DNA of 64,000 nucleotides, taken from NCBI RefSeq assembly GCF_030845195.1, contig NZ_CP132543.1, positions 2,621,501-2,685,500 of the forward strand. Direction: 5' to 3'. Source of the stretch: Sanyastnella coralliicola. Lineage in GTDB: Bacteria > Bacteroidota > Bacteroidia > Flavobacteriales_D > Sanyastnellaceae. Under the pieces are notes generated by a model that saw only the letters and a list, made by a program, of their open reading frames with translations, was not told where the DNA came from and ran no database searches. Every line of letters starts with the position of its first letter. Position 1 is the stretch's first letter. Positions 38,837 to 46,203 of the stretch are shown here, one piece after another. A program made the translations under genes and the position numbers.

Positions 38837-41353
38837 ATGAGAATTCTATCCTTTCTGTCACTCGTCATCTTTCTTGTTGCATGCACCCCTCAGCAAGATC
38901 AATCGAACACCACTGCTGATAAACTTTCAGAGAAGGCGCGTCCGAACGATCATGTGATGATGCAGCGAAGCTATCCTGACCTCACTCCTGACGTCAAGGC
39001 TATGCAACGTGTGGCTGAACGCGCTATCGCGGAATCGCATAGCAAATCCGTTGATCACCCATGGCAGGTGGAAGGTCCGACAAACATCGGCGGACGTATC
39101 AATACACTCGCTATTGACCCGAATGACGAATTGACCATGTACGCAGGTAGCTGTACTGGAGGAGTATTCAAAACCAGCAATGGCGGCGATTCATGGGATC
39201 CGATCGGAGACGATTTTCAGTTCCTACCTATTGGTCACATTGTCATCAACCCGAACAACTCTGATGATATCCTCGTGGGAACAGGTGACCCGCAGCTGAG
39301 TGGATTGCCACACATTGGAAACGGAGTCTACCGTTCATTCGATGGAGGTGATACTTGGACGAACATCGGACTAGAAGATATGGGAGTCATCTCCAAAGTG
39401 GGCTTCCACCCTGAAGACGATCAGACGCTCTTCGCCTGCGCGATGGGTGTGCCTTTCGCTCCAGGTCCAGACAGAGGTTTCTACCGCACGACAGATGGTG
39501 GAATGACGTGGACTCAACAGCTCTTCCTCGCGGAAAATGCCGGAATCACTGATTTCAAAATGAACCCTGAAAACCCAGATGTAATTTACGCTGCAGGTTG
39601 GAATCGTATCCGAAACAATCAAGAGTCGATTATCACCGGTGAACAAAGCCGTATCCACCGTTCAACCGATGGTGGTGATACGTGGGTTCAACTAGTGAAC
39701 GGACTCCCAATGGGTGACCAATGCCGTATTGGATTAGAGATGTCTCAAAACGACCCAAATACTCTGTGGGCATTGGTTGTTGGTACTGATTACGGAGTAC
39801 AAGGAATCTACAAAACCACGGATGGCGGAGACAGTTGGGTAAACCTCTACCAAGGCGGACTCGAAGGTGCACTTGGAGGATTCGGTTGGTACTTTGGTAA
39901 GATCCGTGTAAATCCATTTGACGAGAACGAGATCACCATTCTCGGTGTGGATATGTGGACGACCTACAACAACTGTCAAACATGGGAAATGTCAACTCCA
40001 CCATGGTGGGAGTACGATGTGCATGCTGACAAGCACGACCTCATTTACCTCAACCCAGATACGATGTGGCTGGCAACTGACGGTGGGATTTACCGAACAG
40101 GCACACACTTCATTTTCTGGGACGATGCAGATGACATCCCGAATACGCAGTTCTACCGCATTGCTTTGAACCCTCATAACCCTGGTGTATACACGGGTGG
40201 GGCGCAAGACAATGGAACCACTTCAGGAAACCTCAGCACCATTGATGAATGGACACGTGATTACGGTGGCGATGGTTTCCAGACGATTTATGATCCGGTC
40301 ATTGACGGCATCAAGTACATGGAAACTCAGAACGGAAATATCGTTGTGAGTGAGTTTGGCAACATCTTCGGACTGACCTTCGGACTTGACGAAGACGATC
40401 GTCGTAACTGGGACATGCCGTACATCATGAGTCACTTTGACAACGAACGACTGTACACAGGTACAGAGAAAGCGTATTGGATGAACGGCGCACCATATGA
40501 TGTGTGGGAGCCAATCAGCCAAGACCTCACAGATGGGAACATCTTTGGCTCGAACTTCCACACGATTTCTACCATTGGTGAAGCACAGACGGATGAAAGT
40601 AGAATCATGGTTGGAACAAGTGACGCCAACGTATGGCTGGGAACAGCAGGTGGAAACAGTTTCGTTTGGCAGCCTGTAACCGGTGACCTTCCAGAGCGCT
40701 ACGTGACGAATGTCAAGAGCAGTCCTGAAACAGAAGAACGCTGGTGGATCTCTCACAGCGGTTACAAAGACAACGATCAAACCGCTCACCTCCACCGCAC
40801 AGATGACAATGGGGCGAACTGGATTGATGTAACAGGAGATTTACCTGAACAACCGGTGAATCACATCGAAGTATTGAACGACAGTATTCTCTTTATCGCG
40901 ACTGATTACGGTGTATACCACACAGTGAATAGCGGAGACAACTGGGTACGAATTGGAAACAACATGCCGGCGATTCCGGTCTTTGACCTTGAGATTGATA
41001 CGACAGCACATACGCTTGTCGCTGGAACATTTGCTCGCGGTATTTGGACCTTCCCTATCGACTCATTGTTCACGTGGCCTGAACCAGAGGTGGAAGATGA
41101 TCCAATCAACATTGATGAAGAGTTACTAACACAACAATTCATCTATCCTAACCCTGCTTCTGACCAACTTCGCCTTGTTGGTTATGAAGGTTTCACATTT
41201 GAAGTATACGACCTTCGCGGTCAACTCGTTCTATCTAAAGGAAGGCTGACAAATAGCGCTCAACTCGACGTTAGTCAGCTGAAAAGCGGAAAATATGTCA
41301 TAGTCTTCACCAAGGATCAAACGAAGATGACAGAAAGCTTCATCAAACGATGA
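38837..41353 (+). CDS. Lipobox-bearing, T9SS-type sialidase-like repeat protein
   Basis: 838 residues. The N-terminus MRILSFLSLVIFLVACTPQQ is a lipoprotein signal with Cys16. From about residue 75 to 720 repeated BNR/VPS10-like beta-propeller units occur (GGVFKTSNGGDSWDPIG; GVYRSFDGGDTWTNIG; GFYRTTDGGMTWTQQ; GIYKTTDGGDSWVNL; GVYHTVNSGDNWVRI). The last 75 residues are a type A T9SS sorting domain (QFIYPNPASDQLRLVG...GKYVIVFTK). Having both a lipobox and a sorting domain is unusual. Its substrate is unknown, and glycan hydrolysis is not shown by any catalytic set I can see. Confidence 0.85.
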   Translation: MRILSFLSLVIFLVACTPQQDQSNTTADKLSEKARPNDHVMMQRSYPDLTPDVKAMQRVAERAIAESHSKSVDHPWQVEGPTNIGGRINTLAIDPNDELTMYAGSCTGGVFKTSNGGDSWDPIGDDFQFLPIGHIVINPNNSDDILVGTGDPQLSGLPHIGNGVYRSFDGGDTWTNIGLEDMGVISKVGFHPEDDQTLFACAMGVPFAPGPDRGFYRTTDGGMTWTQQLFLAENAGITDFKMNPENPDVIYAAGWNRIRNNQESIITGEQSRIHRSTDGGDTWVQLVNGLPMGDQCRIGLEMSQNDPNTLWALVVGTDYGVQGIYKTTDGGDSWVNLYQGGLEGALGGFGWYFGKIRVNPFDENEITILGVDMWTTYNNCQTWEMSTPPWWEYDVHADKHDLIYLNPDTMWLATDGGIYRTGTHFIFWDDADDIPNTQFYRIALNPHNPGVYTGGAQDNGTTSGNLSTIDEWTRDYGGDGFQTIYDPVIDGIKYMETQNGNIVVSEFGNIFGLTFGLDEDDRRNWDMPYIMSHFDNERLYTGTEKAYWMNGAPYDVWEPISQDLTDGNIFGSNFHTISTIGEAQTDESRIMVGTSDANVWLGTAGGNSFVWQPVTGDLPERYVTNVKSSPETEERWWISHSGYKDNDQTAHLHRTDDNGANWIDVTGDLPEQPVNHIEVLNDSILFIATDYGVYHTVNSGDNWVRIGNNMPAIPVFDLEIDTTAHTLVAGTFARGIWTFPIDSLFTWPEPEVEDDPINIDEELLTQQFIYPNPASDQLRLVGYEGFTFEVYDLRGQLVLSKGRLTNSAQLDVSQLKSGKYVIVFTKDQTKMTESFIKR
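39022..39034 (+). repeat. Iterated 13-mer CGCTANCGCGGAA, copy 8
   Basis: Central N is T. It lies in the sialidase-like gene in the frame reading A-I-A-E. Confidence 0.8.
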
Positions 41354-41507
41354 TGTGGCAAGAAGATTGTGAATAACCTATTTGGATGTCTGTACTGACG
41401 GGATACTCGGCGGGAATTGACATGTGAAAAAGAATCCGAGCCTTTTGGCCGGAAACGGTTTCTTAAAACATAGCTTTATAAGAAGCCTAAACAGGACGAT
41501 CCAAAAT

Positions 41508-42920
41508 ATGAGCGAAGAATGGAATTATCAGGGCGAGGATGAGCGGAAGTTGCTCGTAGCACGCTACGAGAAAATGATCGCTGATGACGAGTCCTACTTT
41601 TTCGATATCGACCAGTTCGAATCGATTATAGAATACTATCTAGAGCGCAATCGCATTAAGCAGGCACAGCACGTCTTGAAATATGCGGCGCAGCTCTTCC
41701 CAGATAGTACCGTACTTCTCCTGCGCGAAGCTCAATTACTTGCGAGCACTGGCAAACTCAGCCGTGCCGTACCACGCCTCAAGAATTTGTTGCGTTTTGA
41801 GCCGAACAACGAAGAAGTGTTGATGACCCTGGCTTCGGTCTACTCGCAACTGCGCGAGCATCGTCAAGCCATTGAATACCTCCAAACAGCATTGAAGACA
41901 GCCGATAAAGAACTCAAAGATGAGATCTGGATCGAGCTTGCCTTGGAATACGAAAACCTAGAGCGTTGGGATAAAGCCATTGAGACCCTCACTGAGGCCA
42001 TCGGTGCAAATCCTGAAAACGAAACCGCGCTTTATGAAATCGCCTACTGCTTCGATATGGCGAACAAAACCGAAGCAGGAATCGCGTACTTCAATAAATT
42101 CATCGATTACTTCCCTTACAGTTTCCCCGCTTGGTACAACCTTGGGAACATGCTGCAAAAGGAAGAAAAGCTCGAAGAATCTATCCACGCGTATGACTAT
42201 TGCTTGGTCATTCAAGAAGACTTTACGCCTGGTATTCTGAACAAAGCAAATGCTCTTGTTAAGTTGGAGCGATACGAAGATGCTATCAAGGAATACAAAC
42301 TCCTTGTTGGTCTCGAACCACTGCATGCGTCTTCACTCTGCTTCATCGGAGAGTGCTACGAGCGCCTCGAGCAATATGAAGAAGCCGAAAAGTACTACCG
42401 TCAATCTCTCGAAGTGGATGATGAGTTTGCAGATGCATGGGTAGGACTCGGTGTCATCATGGACCTTCAAGACATGTCGGATGCTGCATTGAAGTTTTTT
42501 GAGCGCGCACTTAAGATTGAACCCGACAATATTGATTTCCAATTACTCATTGGAGCTTCGATGCGCAAACTCGGTATGCACTCCGAGGCAGCCGCCATCT
42601 ACGAGAACATCATTCGATTGGAATCAACCAATGTGGATGCATGGTTAGATCATTCAGATAACCGTTTCCGAATGGGCGACCATACTGGAGCACTGGAACT
42701 TATCCGTGAAGGTGTCACATTGATCCATGATTCAATCGAACTCGAGTACCGCGAAGTCGCATATTTGTATCGTCATGGTAAGAGAAAGGAAGCTTACGGA
42801 CGTTTAGAAGAATTATTGACGAGGGATTTCGAAAATTCCCAATCTTTGCTGGAATATTTACCAGAGATAGAGAATGACCCAGTAGTGGTACAACTATTGG
42901 ATCTATATAAGCCAGACTAA
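41508..42920 (+). CDS. TPR-repeat protein
   Basis: 470 residues from MSEEWNYQGEDERK; an upstream in-frame start adds 28 residues unlike a TPR. At least nine 34-residue TPR units are visible from about residue 45 to 420 (for example RQAIEYLQTALKTADKEL, WDKAIETLTEAIGANPENETALYE, YEEAEKYYRQSLEVDDEFADAWVGLG). It has no signal peptide and is cytoplasmic. It begins an operon with the ComA-like, rhodanese, DUF368 and aroE genes. Its partner protein is unknown. Confidence 0.88.
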   Translation: MSEEWNYQGEDERKLLVARYEKMIADDESYFFDIDQFESIIEYYLERNRIKQAQHVLKYAAQLFPDSTVLLLREAQLLASTGKLSRAVPRLKNLLRFEPNNEEVLMTLASVYSQLREHRQAIEYLQTALKTADKELKDEIWIELALEYENLERWDKAIETLTEAIGANPENETALYEIAYCFDMANKTEAGIAYFNKFIDYFPYSFPAWYNLGNMLQKEEKLEESIHAYDYCLVIQEDFTPGILNKANALVKLERYEDAIKEYKLLVGLEPLHASSLCFIGECYERLEQYEEAEKYYRQSLEVDDEFADAWVGLGVIMDLQDMSDAALKFFERALKIEPDNIDFQLLIGASMRKLGMHSEAAAIYENIIRLESTNVDAWLDHSDNRFRMGDHTGALELIREGVTLIHDSIELEYREVAYLYRHGKRKEAYGRLEELLTRDFENSQSLLEYLPEIENDPVVVQLLDLYKPD

Positions 42921-42922
42921 AA

Positions 42923-43771
42923 ATGAACTACGACTTACCTTTTCTACCCGAGCGTCCAGCTAAGCCACGCCAGAAAGGTGTGAACATGATCATGGACAAA
43001 GGCCTCAGCATCAGAGAAGCTGAAGACCTCGTAAGCCGATCAGGACATTTGATTGACCTACTGAAACTTGGTTTCGGTACATCAATCGTTACCCCAGACC
43101 TCGAGCGCAAGATTGAATTCTACCGCAGCAACGATATCGATGTATACGTTGGTGGTACGCTATTCGAAGCGTTCTACATCCGCGGAATGCTGGATGAGTT
43201 TGTTGAATACGTAAAGCGTATTGGTGCAAACACTGTTGAGGTTTCTGATGGTAGCATGGTAATCCCGCACAAGCAAAAGTGCCAGGTGATCAACCAACTT
43301 TCAAAAGACTTTAAAGTACTTTCTGAAGTAGGATCTAAAGAAGAAGGCATCTTGATTTCACCTAAGAAGTGGATTCAAATGATGCGCGACGAATTGGACG
43401 CTGGTTCTTGGAAAGTGATCGCTGAAGCGCGAGAAAGCGGTACGGTAGGTATCTACCGTCCGAACGGAACAGCGCACACGATTCTTATCAATAAGATCCT
43501 TTCAAAGGTCGATGGTGATGACATCCTATGGGAAGCGCCGAAAAAAGCGCAACAAGTATGGTTCATCAAATACATGGGACCTAACGTAAACCTTGGAAAC
43601 ATCGCGCCTAGCGATGTAATTTCTCTGGAATGCTTACGTTTGGGGCTTCGAGGTGATACCTTCTTCGAATTCCTTCCAGCGGATGTCGCTGAAGGAAAGC
43701 GTCAGGAGAACCCGAAACCTGCAAAGAAAAAAGCGGCTCCGGCCAAAGAGAAAGAGACCAAGGAAGAATGA
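42923..43771 (+). CDS. Phosphosulfolactate synthase (ComA)-like protein
   Basis: 282 residues. The barrel fold of the ComA family is recognisable (KGLSIREAEDLVSRSGHLIDLLKLGFGTS; DVYVGGTLFEAFYIRG; RIGANTVEVSDGSMVIPHKQK; VLSEVGSKEEG; NLGNIAPSDVISLECLRLGLRGDTF). ComA adds sulfite to phosphoenolpyruvate in coenzyme M synthesis in archaea; plant HSA32 is a distant relative without proven activity. Bacteroidota have no coenzyme M, so the real reaction may be the same step feeding sulfonates, or something else. A Lys/Ala/Glu tail of about 20 residues is extra. The gene overlaps the rhodanese gene by four bases. Confidence 0.8.
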   Translation: MNYDLPFLPERPAKPRQKGVNMIMDKGLSIREAEDLVSRSGHLIDLLKLGFGTSIVTPDLERKIEFYRSNDIDVYVGGTLFEAFYIRGMLDEFVEYVKRIGANTVEVSDGSMVIPHKQKCQVINQLSKDFKVLSEVGSKEEGILISPKKWIQMMRDELDAGSWKVIAEARESGTVGIYRPNGTAHTILINKILSKVDGDDILWEAPKKAQQVWFIKYMGPNVNLGNIAPSDVISLECLRLGLRGDTFFEFLPADVAEGKRQENPKPAKKKAAPAKEKETKEE

Positions 43772-44085
43772 AAGAGATCAGCGTTTCCGAACTAAAAGCA
43801 ATGCGTGACAAAAACGAAGATCACCAGTTGATCGACGTTCGCGAAATCCACGAAATTGAGATCTGTACCATCAACGGTACACACATCCCAATGGGTGAGA
43901 TCATGGCACGCAATGAAGAGGTCCGAAAGGATATCCCTGTAGTCATCCATTGCCGCTCTGGACAGCGTTCTAGTGCCGTGGTGAATGCCTTGGAAGCGAA
44001 CTTCGGATTTACCAATCTGCACAACCTAACAGGAGGAATTCTGGCTTGGGCCTCTCAGATCGACACAACGCTCGAACAATACTGA
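43768..44085 (+). CDS. Rhodanese-like domain protein
   Basis: 105 residues, a single rhodanese domain. The active-site loop HCRSGQRSSAVV has the catalytic cysteine at 62, and the LIDVREIHEIEICTINGTHIPMGEI entry is typical. Such enzymes carry persulfide sulfur. Its position directly behind the ComA-like gene, with a four-base overlap, suggests a link with sulfur handling. Single-domain rhodaneses also act in thiolation and detoxification, so the substrate remains open. Confidence 0.92.
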   Translation: MKEISVSELKAMRDKNEDHQLIDVREIHEIEICTINGTHIPMGEIMARNEEVRKDIPVVIHCRSGQRSSAVVNALEANFGFTNLHNLTGGILAWASQIDTTLEQY

Positions 44086-44086
44086 T

Positions 44087-45007
44087 TTGAAAGCACGAAA
44101 AACGGCTGACTACCTCCTCCTTTCCCTTCGCGGATTGGCCATGGGGGCAGCTGATGTCGTACCTGGAGTTTCTGGTGGTACCATCGCCTTTATCTCTGGT
44201 ATTTACGAAGAGCTGCTCGGTACCATTAGTGGGATCAAGCCTTCCCTTCTTAAAGTATTGCGCACAGAAGGCTTCAAAGCATTCTGGAAAGCCGGAAACT
44301 TTAGTTTCCTCCTAGCTATTGGCGTAGGAGTGATTACTGCGATTGCCAGTCTCGCTCACCTTATTTCTTGGCTTCTCGAAAATGAACCCATCAAGCTGTG
44401 GGCTTTCTTCTTCGGATTGGTCCTTGCCTCAGTCTTCTTCATTGGAAGACAAGTGAACGCGTGGAACGCTAAGTCAATCGTGTCTTTCATTGCCGGTGCA
44501 GCCATTGCTTGGTACATCACATCTCTGCCACCAATGGGACAGAGTGATTCCATGCTCTTCCTCTTCTTCAGTGGAATGATTGGGATCTGCGCCATGATAC
44601 TTCCGGGAATCTCTGGAAGCTTTATCTTATTGATTCTTGGTTCTTACACTGCGGTGATTACGGCAGTCAAGGAATTTGACATCCCCAAAATGGGCGTTTT
44701 TGGAGCTGGATGTGTGGTTGGGATCCTCTCATTCTCACATTTGTTAAATTGGATGTACAAAAAGCATCATGATTTAACGGTCGCGCTCCTGACGGGCTTC
44801 CTGTTAGGTTCGCTTCAGAAACTATGGCCATGGCAGCAAAAAGCGGAGCTTCTTTACACCCACAGCGATGGAAAAGAAGATTGGCTAATGTCAAACGTCA
44901 TGCCTGGCGCGTTTGAAGGAGAAGCTCAAATTGGAGCGGTAGCGGTGTGTTTCATCATCGGCTTCGCGATCATCTTTATTATGGAACGAATTGCGACAAA
45001 AAAATGA
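44087..45007 (+). CDS. DUF368 membrane protein, putative polyprenyl-phosphate transporter
   Basis: 306 residues beginning at a TTG codon one base after the rhodanese stop; the LRGLAMGAADVVPGVSGGT signature lies so close to this start that an ATG further downstream would cut the first helix. About eight transmembrane segments are visible. DUF368 proteins have been shown to act as flippases that return undecaprenyl phosphate across the inner membrane. Sequence here supports the family, not the lipid. It overlaps aroE by four bases (ATGA). Confidence 0.88.
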   Translation: MKARKTADYLLLSLRGLAMGAADVVPGVSGGTIAFISGIYEELLGTISGIKPSLLKVLRTEGFKAFWKAGNFSFLLAIGVGVITAIASLAHLISWLLENEPIKLWAFFFGLVLASVFFIGRQVNAWNAKSIVSFIAGAAIAWYITSLPPMGQSDSMLFLFFSGMIGICAMILPGISGSFILLILGSYTAVITAVKEFDIPKMGVFGAGCVVGILSFSHLLNWMYKKHHDLTVALLTGFLLGSLQKLWPWQQKAELLYTHSDGKEDWLMSNVMPGAFEGEAQIGAVAVCFIIGFAIIFIMERIATKK

Positions 45008-45756
45008 GGAAGTTTGGCTTGATAGGTTACCCATTAGGGCATTCGTGGTCTAAAGATTACTGGACAGAGTTCTTTCAAAAAGAACAACTGAAAGACCATG
45101 ACTACCTCCATTTCGAATTGCCCACGATTGATTACCTCCCTGAAATTCTGCGTGAAAACAAAGACTTGGTAGGACTCAATGTGACCATTCCATATAAAGT
45201 ATCTGTACTCGAGTACTGTGATATGCTATCGCCTGCGGCGGAAGCCATTGGAGCAGTAAACACTCTCTGGCGCACAGAAAAAGGTCTCATTGGATACAAC
45301 ACCGATGCCAGCGGTTTTCGAAAGAGCATTCGCCCCTTCCTCCAGCCTAAACACGAGCACGCCTTGGTGTTTGGAACAGGCGGTTCCGCGCTAGCGATTG
45401 CATACGTATTGAAAAACATTGGAATCAATGTACACTTCGTATCTCGCATGCCGTTAGGACAAGGAAAACTGGCCTATAAAGGCATCAATGAAGCGGTGAT
45501 GAATTCATGCAAATTGATTGTGAATTGCACACCTCTGGGCATGGCTCCGAAATCTGAGCGATGTCCTGATATCCCATACCACCTCATCACTCCTGAGCAC
45601 TTGGTGGTAGACTTAATCTACAATCCGGTCAAGACGCTCTTCCTTCAAAAAGCAGAGGAACAAGGAGCGACTATTCTGAATGGCAAAGACATGCTTCACT
45701 TTCAAGCCCAAAGCAGCTGGAATTGCTGGAATGGTGAGGAAGTATTCTGGAAGTAA
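45004..45756 (+). CDS. aroE: Shikimate dehydrogenase
   Basis: 250 residues from MRKFGLIGYPLGHSWSKDYW, the substrate-binding N-terminus. NVTIPYK holds the catalytic lysine, GAVNT is present, the NADP-binding GTGGSALAIAYVL segment follows, and NCTPLGM and DLIYNP complete the set. It reduces 3-dehydroshikimate in aromatic amino-acid synthesis. It is the last gene of the TPR-ComA-rhodanese-DUF368-aroE operon. Confidence 0.96.
   Translation: MRKFGLIGYPLGHSWSKDYWTEFFQKEQLKDHDYLHFELPTIDYLPEILRENKDLVGLNVTIPYKVSVLEYCDMLSPAAEAIGAVNTLWRTEKGLIGYNTDASGFRKSIRPFLQPKHEHALVFGTGGSALAIAYVLKNIGINVHFVSRMPLGQGKLAYKGINEAVMNSCKLIVNCTPLGMAPKSERCPDIPYHLITPEHLVVDLIYNPVKTLFLQKAEEQGATILNGKDMLHFQAQSSWNCWNGEEVFWK
45384..45396 (-). 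repeat. Iterated 13-mer CGCTANCGCGGAA, copy 9
   Basis: Central N is G. It lies in the aroE NADP-binding loop in the third frame, reading S-A-L-A. Confidence 0.8.
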
Positions 45757-46137
45757 TTAGCGCTTCACCTTATTGAATAATCGAATGGATTGACGCTCTT
45801 GCGCGGCAAGGAATACATATCCCGACATCGGCAGGGCCATCAGTCCAACGCTGATAATCGAATACGTTCCTGACCCCACTTCGATACCTCGATAGATCAA
45901 GAAATATCCAAGCACCGCTGTCAATACTAAGGCTGTAATCAAAGTTACCAGTGTCCGAGTTGGACTCGTCACTGCCTTCATGTCATTGACATCTACCATT
46001 TCAGTGTGCTGGCAATTCTTGCATTGTTTTTCTTGTGTTCTTCCCTTCGCCATTTCCAGGTCTAAACGAGAAGTTTGAAACGAACGGAAGTAATTGTGTT
46101 CTCCACAGTTCGTACATCTGTAGCGTAGTCGTAGCAT
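45757..46137 (-). CDS. Small zinc-ribbon membrane protein
   Basis: 126 residues from the ATG of MLRLRYRCTNCG; a GTG eight codons upstream is possible but adds little. CxxC pairs CTNCG and CKNCQ form a zinc ribbon in the first 45 residues, followed by two hydrophobic transmembrane segments (TLVTLITALVLTAVLGYFLIY; YSIISVGLMALPMSGYVFLA). No family assigned. It converges directly on aroE with no gap and diverges from the beta-mannosidase gene. Confidence 0.75.
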   Translation of the reverse strand: MLRLRYRCTNCGEHNYFRSFQTSRLDLEMAKGRTQEKQCKNCQHTEMVDVNDMKAVTSPTRTLVTLITALVLTAVLGYFLIYRGIEVGSGTYSIISVGLMALPMSGYVFLAAQERQSIRLFNKVKR

Positions 46138-46203
46138 GACCTGAAAATCACGATTTTTCACGAAGCCTGCAAGGGTTGATGTATTTTAGCCTCAACCGAA
46201 ACC

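Noticed and set aside
46138-46161. GTG start at 46161 for the zinc-ribbon membrane protein
   Set aside because: The ATG at 46137 sits immediately before the LRLRYRCTNCG ribbon, and the extension adds no conserved feature.
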